From Paraclostridium bifermentans (GTDB lineage Bacteria; Bacillota; Clostridia; Peptostreptococcales; Peptostreptococcaceae), in assembly GCF_019916025.1 (NCBI RefSeq), contig NZ_CP079737.1, positions 1,302,001 through 1,366,000 of the forward strand: a stretch of 64,000 nt of DNA, given 5' to 3'. A program made the position numbers and the translations under genes. The notes beneath the pieces are model-generated. The model searched no databases, was not told where the DNA came from, and was given only the letters and a program-made list of their open reading frames with translations. Positions 26,519 to 36,376 of the stretch are shown here, piece by piece. Positions within the stretch are counted from its first letter, which is position 1, and each line of letters opens with the position of its first letter.

Positions 26519-28723
26519 ATGATTAAGTTAATTAAACATTTAAGAAACTCAGTCGGTTCTGTAGTACTTATAGTTGGACTGTTAACGATTCAAGCTATAT
26601 GTGATTTATCATTACCTGATTACACATCTAATATAGTAAATATTGGTATCCAACAAAATGGTATTGAAAATGCAGTTCCAGAAGTTATAAGAGAGAGCGA
26701 ACTAAATAATCTTACTATCTTTATGAGTGACAAAGACAAAAGTGAAGTAATGAAACATTATGACTTACTTGATAAGGGTGAGTTTAAAGATATTAAGATT
26801 AATGAAAAAGTATATAAGCTTAATACAAATGATAAAGAAGTAATAGATAAGTTAAACCCTATAATGTCAAAATCTATTATGATAGTATCTGGTATAGAAA
26901 AAAACAAGACTCAAATTGTAAAACAAATGACACCACCGGGAGTTCCTGTTAATCCTAATATGGATATAATGGCTACTTTTAAGTCTATGCCTAAAGATTC
27001 TTTAAAGCAAATAGAATCTAAGTTTGATGAAAAAGTTGATAAAATGCCAGAAAGTATGGTAACTCAAGGTGCTATAGGATATGTAAAAGGTGAATACAAA
27101 GCAATGGGAATAAATGTAGATAAACTTCAAACTAACTACATATTCAAAACTGGTGCGATAATGTTAGGAGTAGCCTTAATAAGTATGCTAGCTACAGTTG
27201 CAGTTGGATACTTAGGTGCTAGAGTTGCAGCAAAGCTTGGTAGAAACTTAAGAAAAGATGTATTCCATAAAGTAATTTCATTCTCTAATAAAGAAATGGA
27301 TGAATTCTCGACTGCATCTTTAATAACTCGTAGTACAAATGATATACAACAAGTACAAATGCTAATGGTAATGTTACTTAGAATTGTATTTTATGCACCT
27401 ATACTTGCTTTAGGTGGAGTTATAAAAGTATTAGGAACTGATACTTCTATGGCTTGGATAATAGGTGTTGCAGTTCTTGCAATAATATCTGTAGTATTAG
27501 TTTTATTTGCATTAGTTATGCCTAAGTTTAAATCTGTTCAAAAGCTTGTTGATAAGGTAAACTTAGTAACTCGTGAAATGCTTACAGGAATGTTAGTAAT
27601 AAGAGCATTTGGTACTGAAAAGCATGAAGAAAAAAGATTTGATAATGCAAACACTGATTTAATGAAAACTAATTTATTTGTCAATAGAACTATGTCTATG
27701 ATGATGCCAACTATGACTCTAATAATGAACTTAATTACTATATTAATAGTATGGAATGGTGCTCATCGTGTTGATTCAGGAAATATGCAAGTTGGAGATA
27801 TGATGGCATTTATACAATATACTATGCAAATCATAATGGCATTCTTAATGATATCAATGGTATCTATGATATTACCACGTGCTATAGTTTCTATGGATCG
27901 TATAGATGAAGTTATAAGCAAAGATGTAAATATAAAAGATAAGAAAAATACTAAAGAATTTGATGAAAATAAAAAAGGTATAGTTGAATTTAAGAATGTA
28001 AGTTTCAGATATCCTAATGCAGAAGAAGATGTTTTAAGAAATATAACATTTACTGCAAAACCAGGGCAAACTACGGCGTTTATAGGAAGTACAGGATCAG
28101 GAAAATCAACTCTTATAAACTTAATACCTCGTTTCTATGATGTAACAGAAGGTGAAATATTAGTAGATGGTATAGATGTAAAAGATGCTAGTCAACATAA
28201 TTTAAGAGATAGAATTGGATATGTACCTCAAAAAGGAGTTTTATTCTCAGGCGACATAGACTCTAACTTAAGATATGGTAACCAAAGTGCTACGGATGAA
28301 GAAGTTAGAAAAGCAGCGGAGATAGCACAAGCTTTAGAGTTTATAGAAACTAAACCTGATAAGTTTGAAAGTGAAATTTCACAAGGTGGTACAAATGTTT
28401 CAGGAGGTCAGAAACAAAGACTTTCAATAGCTAGAGCAATAGCTAAAAATCCAGAAATATATATTTTTGATGATAGTTTCTCTGCTCTAGACTTAAAAAC
28501 AGATGCAGCACTTAGAAAATCACTAAAAGAAGAAACTGGAGATTCTACAGTACTTATAGTGGCTCAAAGAATAAGTACGATATTAAATGCTGACCAAATA
28601 ATAGTACTTGACCAAGGTAGTATTGTAGGAATTGGAAAACATGAAGAACTTCTTAAAAATTGTGAAGTGTACAAAGAAATTGCCCAATCACAACTTTCAA
28701 AGGAGGAACTTGACAATGAGTAA
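26519..28723 (+). CDS. ABC exporter subunit A (degenerate-site subunit)
   Basis: 734 aa type IV exporter half: membrane domain then nucleotide-binding domain. Between the first two membrane helices is an extracytoplasmic insert of about 170 residues. The NBD has Walker A GSTGSGKST, signature SGGQKQR, and Walker B ending FDDSFSALD, where Asp replaces the catalytic Glu. The partner has Glu there but a poor signature, so the pair forms one active and one degenerate ATP site, as in BmrCD/LmrCD-type drug exporters. GGGAGAAGTAGCAAA precedes the ATG. It overlaps the next gene by 8 nt. Confidence 0.92.
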   Translation: MIKLIKHLRNSVGSVVLIVGLLTIQAICDLSLPDYTSNIVNIGIQQNGIENAVPEVIRESELNNLTIFMSDKDKSEVMKHYDLLDKGEFKDIKINEKVYKLNTNDKEVIDKLNPIMSKSIMIVSGIEKNKTQIVKQMTPPGVPVNPNMDIMATFKSMPKDSLKQIESKFDEKVDKMPESMVTQGAIGYVKGEYKAMGINVDKLQTNYIFKTGAIMLGVALISMLATVAVGYLGARVAAKLGRNLRKDVFHKVISFSNKEMDEFSTASLITRSTNDIQQVQMLMVMLLRIVFYAPILALGGVIKVLGTDTSMAWIIGVAVLAIISVVLVLFALVMPKFKSVQKLVDKVNLVTREMLTGMLVIRAFGTEKHEEKRFDNANTDLMKTNLFVNRTMSMMMPTMTLIMNLITILIVWNGAHRVDSGNMQVGDMMAFIQYTMQIIMAFLMISMVSMILPRAIVSMDRIDEVISKDVNIKDKKNTKEFDENKKGIVEFKNVSFRYPNAEEDVLRNITFTAKPGQTTAFIGSTGSGKSTLINLIPRFYDVTEGEILVDGIDVKDASQHNLRDRIGYVPQKGVLFSGDIDSNLRYGNQSATDEEVRKAAEIAQALEFIETKPDKFESEISQGGTNVSGGQKQRLSIARAIAKNPEIYIFDDSFSALDLKTDAALRKSLKEETGDSTVLIVAQRISTILNADQIIVLDQGSIVGIGKHEELLKNCEVYKEIAQSQLSKEELDNE

Positions 28724-30560
28724 TAAAAAGCAATCTACTCCTAAAATGGGCGGACCTATGGGAGGAATGAGAGGAACAGAAAAAGCAAAAGATTTTAAAG
28801 GAACAATGAAAAATCTTTTTAATTATTTAAAGCCTTATAGAATATCTATATTTATAGTGGTTATATTTGCAATAGGAAGTTCAGCATTTTCTATAGTAGG
28901 ACCTAAGGTATTAGGTAAAGCTACTACTGAGATATTTGAAGGACTTATTAGAAAAGTTAGCAATCAAGGCAATGCAGGCATAGATTTTACTTATATAAGT
29001 AAAGTGCTTTTGATTTTATTAGGACTATATGTAATAAGTGCGTTATTCTCATTTGTTCAATCATTTATAGTTTCTGGAATATCTCAAAAGGTTTCATATA
29101 AATTGAGAAAAGAAATTTCAGAAAAAATAAACCGTATGCCACTTAAGTATTTTGATAAAAGAACACATGGTGAAGTACTATCAAGAGTTACAAATGATAT
29201 AGATACGTTAAGTCAAAACTTAAATCAAATTATGACTCAAATTATTACTGCTGTTACAACAGTAATAGGGGTTCTTATAATGATGTTATCTATAAGTTGG
29301 CAAATGACTATAGCTTCACTATTAATATTACCTATATCTATGATAATAATAGGTTTTATTGTTAAGAACTCACAAAGCCACTTTAAATCTCAACAAAAAT
29401 ATTTAGGGCATGTTAATGGTCAAGTTGAAGAAACTTATGGTGGACACAATATAGTTAAAGCATTCAATAGAGAAGATGCAGCTATAGCAGAGTTTAATGA
29501 GTTAAATGATAAGTTATATGAATCTGCATGGAAATCTCAATTCCTATCTGGAATGATGATGCCGATGATGACGTTTATAGGTAACTTAGGTTATGTTTTA
29601 GTATCTATATTAGGTGGATACTTTACTATAAAGAAAACTATTCAAGTTGGGGATATACTTTCATTTATACAATATGTAAGAAGTTTTAACCAACCAATAG
29701 CTCAAACTGCACAAGTTGCAAATATAATGCAATCTATGGCAGCAGCAGCAGAAAGAGCATTTGAATTTTTAGAAGAAGAAGAAGAAATCCAAGTAAGTGA
29801 TCATCCAGTTAGCGTTGAAAATATCAAAGGGGATGTTTCTTTTGATCATGTTAACTTTGGATATTCTGAAGATAAAATAATAATAAATGACTTTACAACA
29901 AATATAAAAGCAGGACAAAAAGTAGCTATAGTTGGGCCTACTGGTGCTGGTAAAACTACAGTTGTAAAATTATTAATGCGTTTTTATGATGTAAATAAAG
30001 GTGCTATACTGATAGATGGTAAAAATATAAATGATTTTAACAGAGCCGACTTACGTAGCTTATTTGGAATGGTTTTACAAGACACATGGCTATTTAATGG
30101 TAGCATAATGGAAAACATAAGATACTCTAAGCTTAATGCTACTGATGAAGAGGTTATAGCGGCATCTAAAGCAGCTCATGTGCATCACTTTGTAAAAACT
30201 CTTCCAGCAGGATATAGCATGGAATTAAATGAAGAAGCTAGTAACGTATCTCAAGGTCAAAAGCAACTTTTAACTATAGCTCGTGCGATTTTAGCAGATC
30301 CTAAAATACTTATATTAGATGAAGCTACTAGTTCAGTTGATACTCGTACAGAAGTTTTAATACAAAAAGCTATGGAAAATCTTATGGAAGGTAGAACAAG
30401 CTTTATAATAGCTCATAGATTATCAACTATAAAAGATGCAGATTTAATACTAGTTATGAAAGATGGAGATATAATTGAACAAGGAAGCCATGAAGAATTA
30501 TTAAAAGATGATGGATTCTATGCATCTTTATATAATAGTCAATTTGAAGACTGTGAATAA
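28716..30560 (+). CDS. ABC exporter subunit B
   Basis: 614 aa from the ATG at 28716, which follows AAGGAGGAACTTGACA and overlaps the end of subunit A; a longer in-frame start inside subunit A is rejected. It has an N-terminal Gly/Met-rich tail (PKMGGPMGGMRG), six TM helices and an NBD. Walker A is GPTGAGKTT, the signature is VSQGQKQLL (Gln instead of Gly at the second position), and Walker B is ILILDEATSSVD with the catalytic Glu. Together with subunit A it forms an asymmetric heterodimeric multidrug-type exporter, probably under control of the divergent MarR. Confidence 0.93.
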   Translation: MSNKKQSTPKMGGPMGGMRGTEKAKDFKGTMKNLFNYLKPYRISIFIVVIFAIGSSAFSIVGPKVLGKATTEIFEGLIRKVSNQGNAGIDFTYISKVLLILLGLYVISALFSFVQSFIVSGISQKVSYKLRKEISEKINRMPLKYFDKRTHGEVLSRVTNDIDTLSQNLNQIMTQIITAVTTVIGVLIMMLSISWQMTIASLLILPISMIIIGFIVKNSQSHFKSQQKYLGHVNGQVEETYGGHNIVKAFNREDAAIAEFNELNDKLYESAWKSQFLSGMMMPMMTFIGNLGYVLVSILGGYFTIKKTIQVGDILSFIQYVRSFNQPIAQTAQVANIMQSMAAAAERAFEFLEEEEEIQVSDHPVSVENIKGDVSFDHVNFGYSEDKIIINDFTTNIKAGQKVAIVGPTGAGKTTVVKLLMRFYDVNKGAILIDGKNINDFNRADLRSLFGMVLQDTWLFNGSIMENIRYSKLNATDEEVIAASKAAHVHHFVKTLPAGYSMELNEEASNVSQGQKQLLTIARAILADPKILILDEATSSVDTRTEVLIQKAMENLMEGRTSFIIAHRLSTIKDADLILVMKDGDIIEQGSHEELLKDDGFYASLYNSQFEDCE

Positions 30561-30670
30561 GTTTTCCAAGTTGATAATAAACATATTGTAAAGTAATTAC
30601 AATTATGTTAAAATTAAGGTAACATTAGTAAATGTTAAATTTTTTTACAAGGTTTTAGGAGGATTCCAAA

Positions 30671-30874
30671 ATGATGAATGGAACAGTTAAATGGTTTAAT
30701 AATGAAAAAGGATTTGGATTTATATCTGTAGAAGGTGGAGATGACGTATTCGTACATTTCTCAGCTATACAAAGAGATGGATTCAAATCATTAGAAGAAG
30801 GTCAAGCAGTTAACTTTGAGATAGTTGAAGGAGCAAGAGGACCTCAAGCTGCTAACGTAACAATAGCAGAATAA
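30671..30874 (+). CDS. cold-shock protein
   Basis: 67 aa (66 if started at the second ATG). RNP1 is KGFGFISV and RNP2 is DVFVHFSAI, both intact. It is a single-stranded RNA/DNA-binding chaperone of the CspA family that melts mRNA structure and helps translation. TTAGGAGGATTCC precedes the ATG. It is a single gene with its own leader and terminator; cold-shock leaders often fold thermally, but no specific structure is claimed here. Confidence 0.95.
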   Translation: MMNGTVKWFNNEKGFGFISVEGGDDVFVHFSAIQRDGFKSLEEGQAVNFEIVEGARGPQAANVTIAE

Positions 30875-30910
30875 TTGAGTTTATAATATATAAAACACAA
30901 TTAAGAAATT

Positions 30911-30942
30911 AAAACTAGAGAGTTTTCTCTAGTTTTTTTTAT
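30911..30942 (+). terminator. terminator of the cold-shock gene
   Basis: 11-bp stem (30911-30921 with 30926-30936), GTTT loop, then a T-run. Confidence 0.85.
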
Positions 30943-30956
30943 TGTTAATGAGGTTC

Positions 30957-30997
30957 ATGTAACGGTTTTGTTACATATGCGTAATCAATTTGTTACA
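30957..30997 (+). promoter_or_regulatory. repeated TGTTACA boxes upstream of asnB
   Basis: TTTGTTACA occurs at 30967-30975 and 30989-30997, 22 nt apart, which is two helical turns. The first copy also forms an inverted repeat with ATGTAAC at 30957-30963 (7-bp arms, 6-nt gap). This sits about 75-115 nt before asnB and upstream of a possible -10 (TATGAT, 31002-31007) without a good -35. OmpR-type activators bind such direct repeats, and one is encoded just downstream of asnB. Inference. Confidence 0.5.
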
Positions 30998-31072
30998 GGG
31001 GTATGATAAAATATGTAAAATAGGCAGGAAAAAGTAGGAATAATTTGTATTTATGACAGAAGGAGAAATTTT

Positions 31073-32911
31073 ATGTGTGGACACGTTTTTTTATATAGTA
31101 AAAAAGGAAATGTTGATGAGGCTTTATTAAGCGAATTAACTGAAAAAATTAATCATAGAGGACCTGATGATACAGGATTATTTGTAAAAGATAATGTAGG
31201 GTTTGGATTTAAAAGACTTAGTATAATTGATTTATCTCATGGACATCAACCATTTAGTAAAAAAGAGAGTACGATAATATTTAACGGGGAAATCTATAAC
31301 CATGAAGAGTTAAGAGATGAACTTATAGCTAAAGGTCATGAGTTTAAAACAGGATCAGATACAGAAGTATTACTTACTTCTTATTTAGAATATGGAAAAT
31401 CAGCTGTTAAAGATTTTAGAGGAATGTTTGCATTTGTAATTTATGATGAGAACACAGATACTATATTTGGAGCTAGAGATCATTTTGGTATAAAGCCATT
31501 ATACTACACTGAAAATGATGAATATATAGCATTTTCATCAGAATATAAAGCTTTAATGCCAATAGTAAATGACAAAAATGTAGATGATAAAAGCTTACAA
31601 AATTATTTATCATTCCAATATGTTCCAAGATATAATACTATGATGGAAGGAATCAAAAAAGTACCTAACGGAACTTGTTTTACAATTGAAAATAATCAAA
31701 TAAGATTTGAAAAATATTTTGAACCTAGATTTACAAATGAAAAAGAAGTTACAAAAGAAGATATATACAATATATTAGACGATTCTGTAAAGCATCATAT
31801 GATATCTAATGTTGAAGTTGGAACATTTTTATCAGGTGGAATAGACTCAACTATAATTGCTGCATTAGCATCAAAAATAAATCCTAAAATAAAATCTTTC
31901 TCTGTAGGATTTGAAGTAGACGGATACAATGAATTAAGTGTTGCAAAGAAAAGTGCAGATGCATTAGGAATTGAAAACATACAAATAAGAGTAACTCAAG
32001 AAGATTATATAAAAGCACTTCCTAAAGTAATCTATAGTTTAGATGATCCATTAGCAGATCCATCATGTGTTGGAATATACTTCTTATCAAAAGAGGCTAG
32101 AAAACATGTAACTGTAGTATTATCTGGAGAAGGAGCTGATGAGTTCTTTGCAGGTTACAATATATACAAAGAATATGAAGCTGTTAAGCCATTTTTAGGA
32201 TTATCTAAAGGGTTAAAGCAAACTTTAAATAAAATATTTACAAAAATGCCAGAACTAAGAGGTAAAAACTACTTAGTTAGAGCAACTACACCTTTAGAAA
32301 AAAGATATATAGGAAATGCTAAAATATTTGAAAATAATGAAGTAAAGAGTATAATAAATAAGTATGATGATAATAACACATATAGTAAAGTAGTTAGAGA
32401 TTTATATAGAGATTGCAAAAGAAAAAGTTATGACTATGTAACAACTATGCAAGATATAGATATAAATACATGGTTAGAAGGCGATATTTTACTAAAAGGT
32501 GATAAAATGTCAATGGCATCATCTATAGAACTTAGAGTACCATTTTTAGATAAAGAAGTATTTGAAGTTGCTAGACATTTAAGATTAGATCAAAAAATAA
32601 GCAATAAGAATACAAAAGTTTTACTAAGAGAAGCATTTAAAGATGTAGTACCTCAACATATGGTAGAAAAGAAAAAATTAGGATTCCCAACACCTATAAG
32701 AGTTTGGTTAAAAGATGATTTAGGTAAATATGTAAGAAGTATAATAACTGAATCAAAAACGGATGATCTTATAAATAAAGAGTATGCTATAGGTTTATTA
32801 GATGAACATATAAAAGGAAATAAAGATAACTCAAGAAAAGTTTGGACAATATTTGTATTCTGTTTATGGCACCAAATATTTATAGAAGGAAAAAATATAG
32901 ATTCTTTATAA
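31073..32911 (+). CDS. asnB: asparagine synthase (glutamine-hydrolysing), AsnB type
   Basis: 612 aa two-domain amidotransferase. Cys2 is the glutaminase nucleophile (MCGHVFLY), followed by NHRGPDDTG. The synthetase half has the PP-loop FLSGGIDST and LSGEGADEFFAGYN. In the family it makes Asn from Asp, Gln and ATP. In some clostridia an AsnB instead amidates diaminopimelate of peptidoglycan and is induced by glycopeptides. The direct junction with a two-component system makes an envelope role plausible here, as inference. AGAAGGAGAAATTTT precedes the ATG. Confidence 0.9.
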   Translation: MCGHVFLYSKKGNVDEALLSELTEKINHRGPDDTGLFVKDNVGFGFKRLSIIDLSHGHQPFSKKESTIIFNGEIYNHEELRDELIAKGHEFKTGSDTEVLLTSYLEYGKSAVKDFRGMFAFVIYDENTDTIFGARDHFGIKPLYYTENDEYIAFSSEYKALMPIVNDKNVDDKSLQNYLSFQYVPRYNTMMEGIKKVPNGTCFTIENNQIRFEKYFEPRFTNEKEVTKEDIYNILDDSVKHHMISNVEVGTFLSGGIDSTIIAALASKINPKIKSFSVGFEVDGYNELSVAKKSADALGIENIQIRVTQEDYIKALPKVIYSLDDPLADPSCVGIYFLSKEARKHVTVVLSGEGADEFFAGYNIYKEYEAVKPFLGLSKGLKQTLNKIFTKMPELRGKNYLVRATTPLEKRYIGNAKIFENNEVKSIINKYDDNNTYSKVVRDLYRDCKRKSYDYVTTMQDIDINTWLEGDILLKGDKMSMASSIELRVPFLDKEVFEVARHLRLDQKISNKNTKVLLREAFKDVVPQHMVEKKKLGFPTPIRVWLKDDLGKYVRSIITESKTDDLINKEYAIGLLDEHIKGNKDNSRKVWTIFVFCLWHQIFIEGKNIDSL

Positions 32912-32930
32912 ACGAAAGAAGGATGTAGAT

Positions 32931-33620
32931 ATGAAGAAGATATTAATAGTTGAAGATGAAGAAAATATATCGGATATACTATCTTATTCTCTAAGAAAAG
33001 AAGGTTATGAAACTAAAATAGCAGATACTGGAAAGTATGCTATTGAACTTGTATCAAGTTTCAGGCCAAACTTAATTATATTAGATTTAATGCTCCCAGA
33101 TATGAATGGTCTTGATATCTGTAGGAATGTAACAACTAATTTCTCTATACCTATAATAATGTTGACTGCAAAGTCAGATACTATAGACAAAGTTTTAGGC
33201 TTAGAATTAGGCGCGGATGATTATATAACTAAGCCATTTAATATAAGAGAAGTAGTTGCAAGAGTTAAGTCTATATTTAGAAGAATAAGCTTATTAGAAG
33301 ACAATATTAAATCAGATATAGAAGTTGTTAAATTAGCAAATGGCTTAGAAATAAACAAAAAAGAAATGAAAGTTAGATTAGATAATGAAATTATTCATTT
33401 AACAAGTAAAGAATACGAACTTCTTTTATATTTTGTGGAGAACATAAACACAGTACTAAACAGGGCTCAATTACTAGATAATATATGGGGTATAGACTTT
33501 GAGTGTGAAAGCAGAACTGTAGATACCCATATACAAAGACTTAGAAAAAAACTAGGTGATTACAATTGTATAGAAACTGTAATTGGAGCGGGGTATAAGT
33601 TATCTGGACAAAAAATATAA
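32931..33620 (+). CDS. OmpR-family response regulator
   Basis: 229 aa. The receiver domain has the acidic pocket VEDEE, phospho-acceptor Asp in LIILDLMLPDMNG, and Lys in YITKPF. The winged-helix output has LTSKEYELLLYF and RTVDTHIQRLRKKLGD. It starts 20 nt after asnB and its stop is 3 nt before the sensor kinase gene, so asnB, regulator, kinase and the propeller protein probably form one operon. Confidence 0.94.
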   Translation: MKKILIVEDEENISDILSYSLRKEGYETKIADTGKYAIELVSSFRPNLIILDLMLPDMNGLDICRNVTTNFSIPIIMLTAKSDTIDKVLGLELGADDYITKPFNIREVVARVKSIFRRISLLEDNIKSDIEVVKLANGLEINKKEMKVRLDNEIIHLTSKEYELLLYFVENINTVLNRAQLLDNIWGIDFECESRTVDTHIQRLRKKLGDYNCIETVIGAGYKLSGQKI

Positions 33621-33622
33621 AT

Positions 33623-35077
33623 ATGAAAAACTCCATAACCAACAAAATAATGTTATTTTTCTTAGTTATAATATTTTTTGTTATATTTTCTATAGTTATT
33701 TATAGCAACTCAGTACTTAATAATGTAGTAGAGTATTTAATTGATAATGAAATTAAAGATACAACTAAAAGTATTAATTTATATTTACATCAGTATTTTA
33801 GATTTAATAAAATGGAATTTAATAAAATTTCATTTGCGTCAAAAAGTAGTGCAATTTCAAGGGATTTGACTTATAGATTAGATAAAACAGTTTATATTTA
33901 TAATGATATGGGAGGACTACTATATCCAAGAACAGAAAAATATAAACAGCTAAAAAGAACAAAAGATATGGAAAATGCATTAAATGGAGAACTATCTTAT
34001 ACAATCGAGTATAAAGATGATAAAGCTTTGGTGTATGTATCATATCCTATTTTTAGAGAAGATAAACTCATAGGTATGATAAGATTTGCAAATGATTACA
34101 CACCTTTATTTAATAAAACTAAATTATTTATAAATAAAACATTGATTTTTTCTGTTATGATTTTTGCGGTAAGTATGATTATTGCATATATTATATCAAA
34201 GCAAATAACATCTCCAATAAAAAACTTAGCAAATAAAACTAAAGAAGTTACAGATGGAAATTTTGATGTAAAAATAGACATAAGTTCTAGTGATGAGTTA
34301 GGAATGCTTGCATCTGATTTTAACAATATGATTGAGACAATAAATACTCAGATAAAAACTATAGAAAATGATAGAGATAATTTAAGGGAGTTATCAGAAA
34401 AACAAAAGAAATTTTTTGATAATGTAACTCATGAGCTTAAAACTCCTATGACAACTATAATTGGATATAGTGAGATTATAAAAGACAATCAATTTACAGA
34501 TGAAGAGTTTTTTAATAAGGGAATAAATAGAATCATATCTGAGGCTAATAGATTAAATAGAATGATTGTACAATTACTTGATATATCTAAAAATAGTAAT
34601 AAAAACTTTGATTATGAATTAAAAAAGATAGATTTATCTAAAATAATAGTAAGTATGTGCGAAGACATGACTCATAAGGCTAAAAAGTATAATATGAGTA
34701 TAAAAGTAAATGTTGGAAAAAACATAAAAATAATTGCAAATGAAGATAAAATTAAAGAAATTATAATAAATTTACTTGATAATGCTATTAAATATGGAAA
34801 AGTTAATTCAGACATATTTGTAAACGCGCATATAGAAGGTAAATTTGCAAATATATCAGTCATAGATTCAGGAGAAGGTATTGAAGAAAAAGAACTTGAA
34901 AATATATTATCTCCTTTTTATAGAGTATCTAAAAGTGAAACTAGAGAATTAGGTAGTACTGGATTAGGACTTGCTATTGTCAAGTCGATAGTTGATAGTT
35001 ATAATGGGAAAATCGACATTAAAAGCGAGGTTAATAAAGGAACTGAGGTTTCTATAAAACTTCCTACAATAAGTTAA
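33623..35077 (+). CDS. membrane sensor histidine kinase
   Basis: 484 aa. TM1 lies at about residues 9-30, an extracytoplasmic sensor at 31-170 and TM2 at about 172-192. HAMP, then HisKA follow (FFDNVTHELKTPMTTIIGYSEII, phospho-acceptor His in THELKTP). The HATPase has NLLDNAIKYGK, DSGEGIEEKEL and GSTGLGLAIVKS. It pairs with the OmpR-type regulator 3 nt upstream. The signal sensed is not deducible; neighbours suggest cell-envelope stress. Confidence 0.94.
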   Translation: MKNSITNKIMLFFLVIIFFVIFSIVIYSNSVLNNVVEYLIDNEIKDTTKSINLYLHQYFRFNKMEFNKISFASKSSAISRDLTYRLDKTVYIYNDMGGLLYPRTEKYKQLKRTKDMENALNGELSYTIEYKDDKALVYVSYPIFREDKLIGMIRFANDYTPLFNKTKLFINKTLIFSVMIFAVSMIIAYIISKQITSPIKNLANKTKEVTDGNFDVKIDISSSDELGMLASDFNNMIETINTQIKTIENDRDNLRELSEKQKKFFDNVTHELKTPMTTIIGYSEIIKDNQFTDEEFFNKGINRIISEANRLNRMIVQLLDISKNSNKNFDYELKKIDLSKIIVSMCEDMTHKAKKYNMSIKVNVGKNIKIIANEDKIKEIIINLLDNAIKYGKVNSDIFVNAHIEGKFANISVIDSGEGIEEKELENILSPFYRVSKSETRELGSTGLGLAIVKSIVDSYNGKIDIKSEVNKGTEVSIKLPTIS

Positions 35078-35090
35078 GGAGAACTATATA

Positions 35091-36230
35091 ATGCTAAAGA
35101 ATATAAAGCAAGATATAAAGAATATAATACTTTTACTTTTTATTGTAGGGATACTTTCGCTTATTGTATATGTAAGTGTATATGAGAATAAAGAATATAG
35201 CAAAAATGTAAAATTAGATGGAAAAACTTATGATTACAATGAAAGTAACTATAAAAATAAAGATGAAAGTATAAAATTAGACTCTGTTATACCTATAGAT
35301 GACTATATTCTAGATTTAGAATTCAATGAGGATAACTTGCTAGCTATCAGTAATTATACAGATAACAACAAATCTGGAATAAACATATATGAAATAAATC
35401 CTGATGATGAAAGTATTTTAAATGTAAAAACCTTAAATGATGGTGTTTTTACTATGTATAATTTGGAGAGTATGTCTCCATCAAAGGAAATACTAGCATA
35501 TAATACAGCTGAACATGAAAAAAATGATAAATATAAAGACTTAAAGAGTGTGCTATATAATTTAAAAGACGACAGTTATATTACATTACCTTACTATTTT
35601 GATTTATTAGGCTGGGTACCAGATAGCAGTGGTTTTTATGGTTATAAAAATGGCGAATTATTTTCATATGACATAAATGAAGAAAAAATTGTTAAAACTT
35701 ATGAACTTAAAAAAAGTGATTATGTAAATAAAATTTTATTTTCCCAAGATGGAACAAAACTTTATATGTTAAATGTAAATAAAAATAAAATTGATATATA
35801 TGATTTGAAAAACAATTCAGTATCTAAAATTGATGATATAAAATTTATATCTGACTTTGATGTTATAGACGATACACATTTATTAATTGAAGGAACTAAT
35901 GCAGATAAGAAAAATGTATATATATATGATACGGAGCATAAGTCTAAAAAAATAATAAATGGAGTACATTTAGATGAAATGTATTTAAGTAAAGATAAAA
36001 GCAAACTAGTAACTGTATATTATACTGGTAATAATGAAAGTACTATAGATGTATATGAACTAGGTATGTATAGTGAGAATGTAGATGTATATAAACTAGG
36101 AAGCATACCTATGATAAAAGGAATACCGTATATAGCAATAAGTGATAACAACAAGTTAGCATATTCTATAGAAGGTAATAAATTCGGTGAAAGCGAAATA
36201 TATACATATAGTATATCGAGTAAAAAATGA
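35091..36230 (+). CDS. membrane-anchored propeller-like extracytoplasmic protein
   Basis: 379 aa. One N-terminal TM helix (IILLLFIVGILSLIVYVSVY, about 12-31) is followed by a 340-residue exported domain with repeated beta-strand motifs such as YILDLEFNEDNLLAIS, KILFSQDGTKLYMLN and LSKDKSKLVTVYY, typical of TolB/WD40-like propellers. It has no lipobox. It starts 13 nt after the kinase and ends in a terminator, so it may be an accessory ligand-binding or regulatory partner of that sensor. That role is inference. Confidence 0.7.
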   Translation: MLKNIKQDIKNIILLLFIVGILSLIVYVSVYENKEYSKNVKLDGKTYDYNESNYKNKDESIKLDSVIPIDDYILDLEFNEDNLLAISNYTDNNKSGINIYEINPDDESILNVKTLNDGVFTMYNLESMSPSKEILAYNTAEHEKNDKYKDLKSVLYNLKDDSYITLPYYFDLLGWVPDSSGFYGYKNGELFSYDINEEKIVKTYELKKSDYVNKILFSQDGTKLYMLNVNKNKIDIYDLKNNSVSKIDDIKFISDFDVIDDTHLLIEGTNADKKNVYIYDTEHKSKKIINGVHLDEMYLSKDKSKLVTVYYTGNNESTIDVYELGMYSENVDVYKLGSIPMIKGIPYIAISDNNKLAYSIEGNKFGESEIYTYSISSKK

Positions 36231-36255
36231 CAACTCATAAGAGTTGTCATTTTTG
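36223..36255 (+). terminator. terminator of the asnB/two-component operon
   Basis: Perfect 14-bp stem (36223-36236 with 36241-36254), ATAA loop, T-rich 3' arm; the stop codon lies within the stem. Confidence 0.88.
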
Positions 36256-36376
36256 TTATATTTACATTACAATTAAGTAATAAATATTGATATAAAAAAA
36301 TAATAGGAGTAAAATAGTATTAAATTAAAGGCAGACAACAAATAGAATTTGCTTATAGATTTAAGGAGAATAGAGT

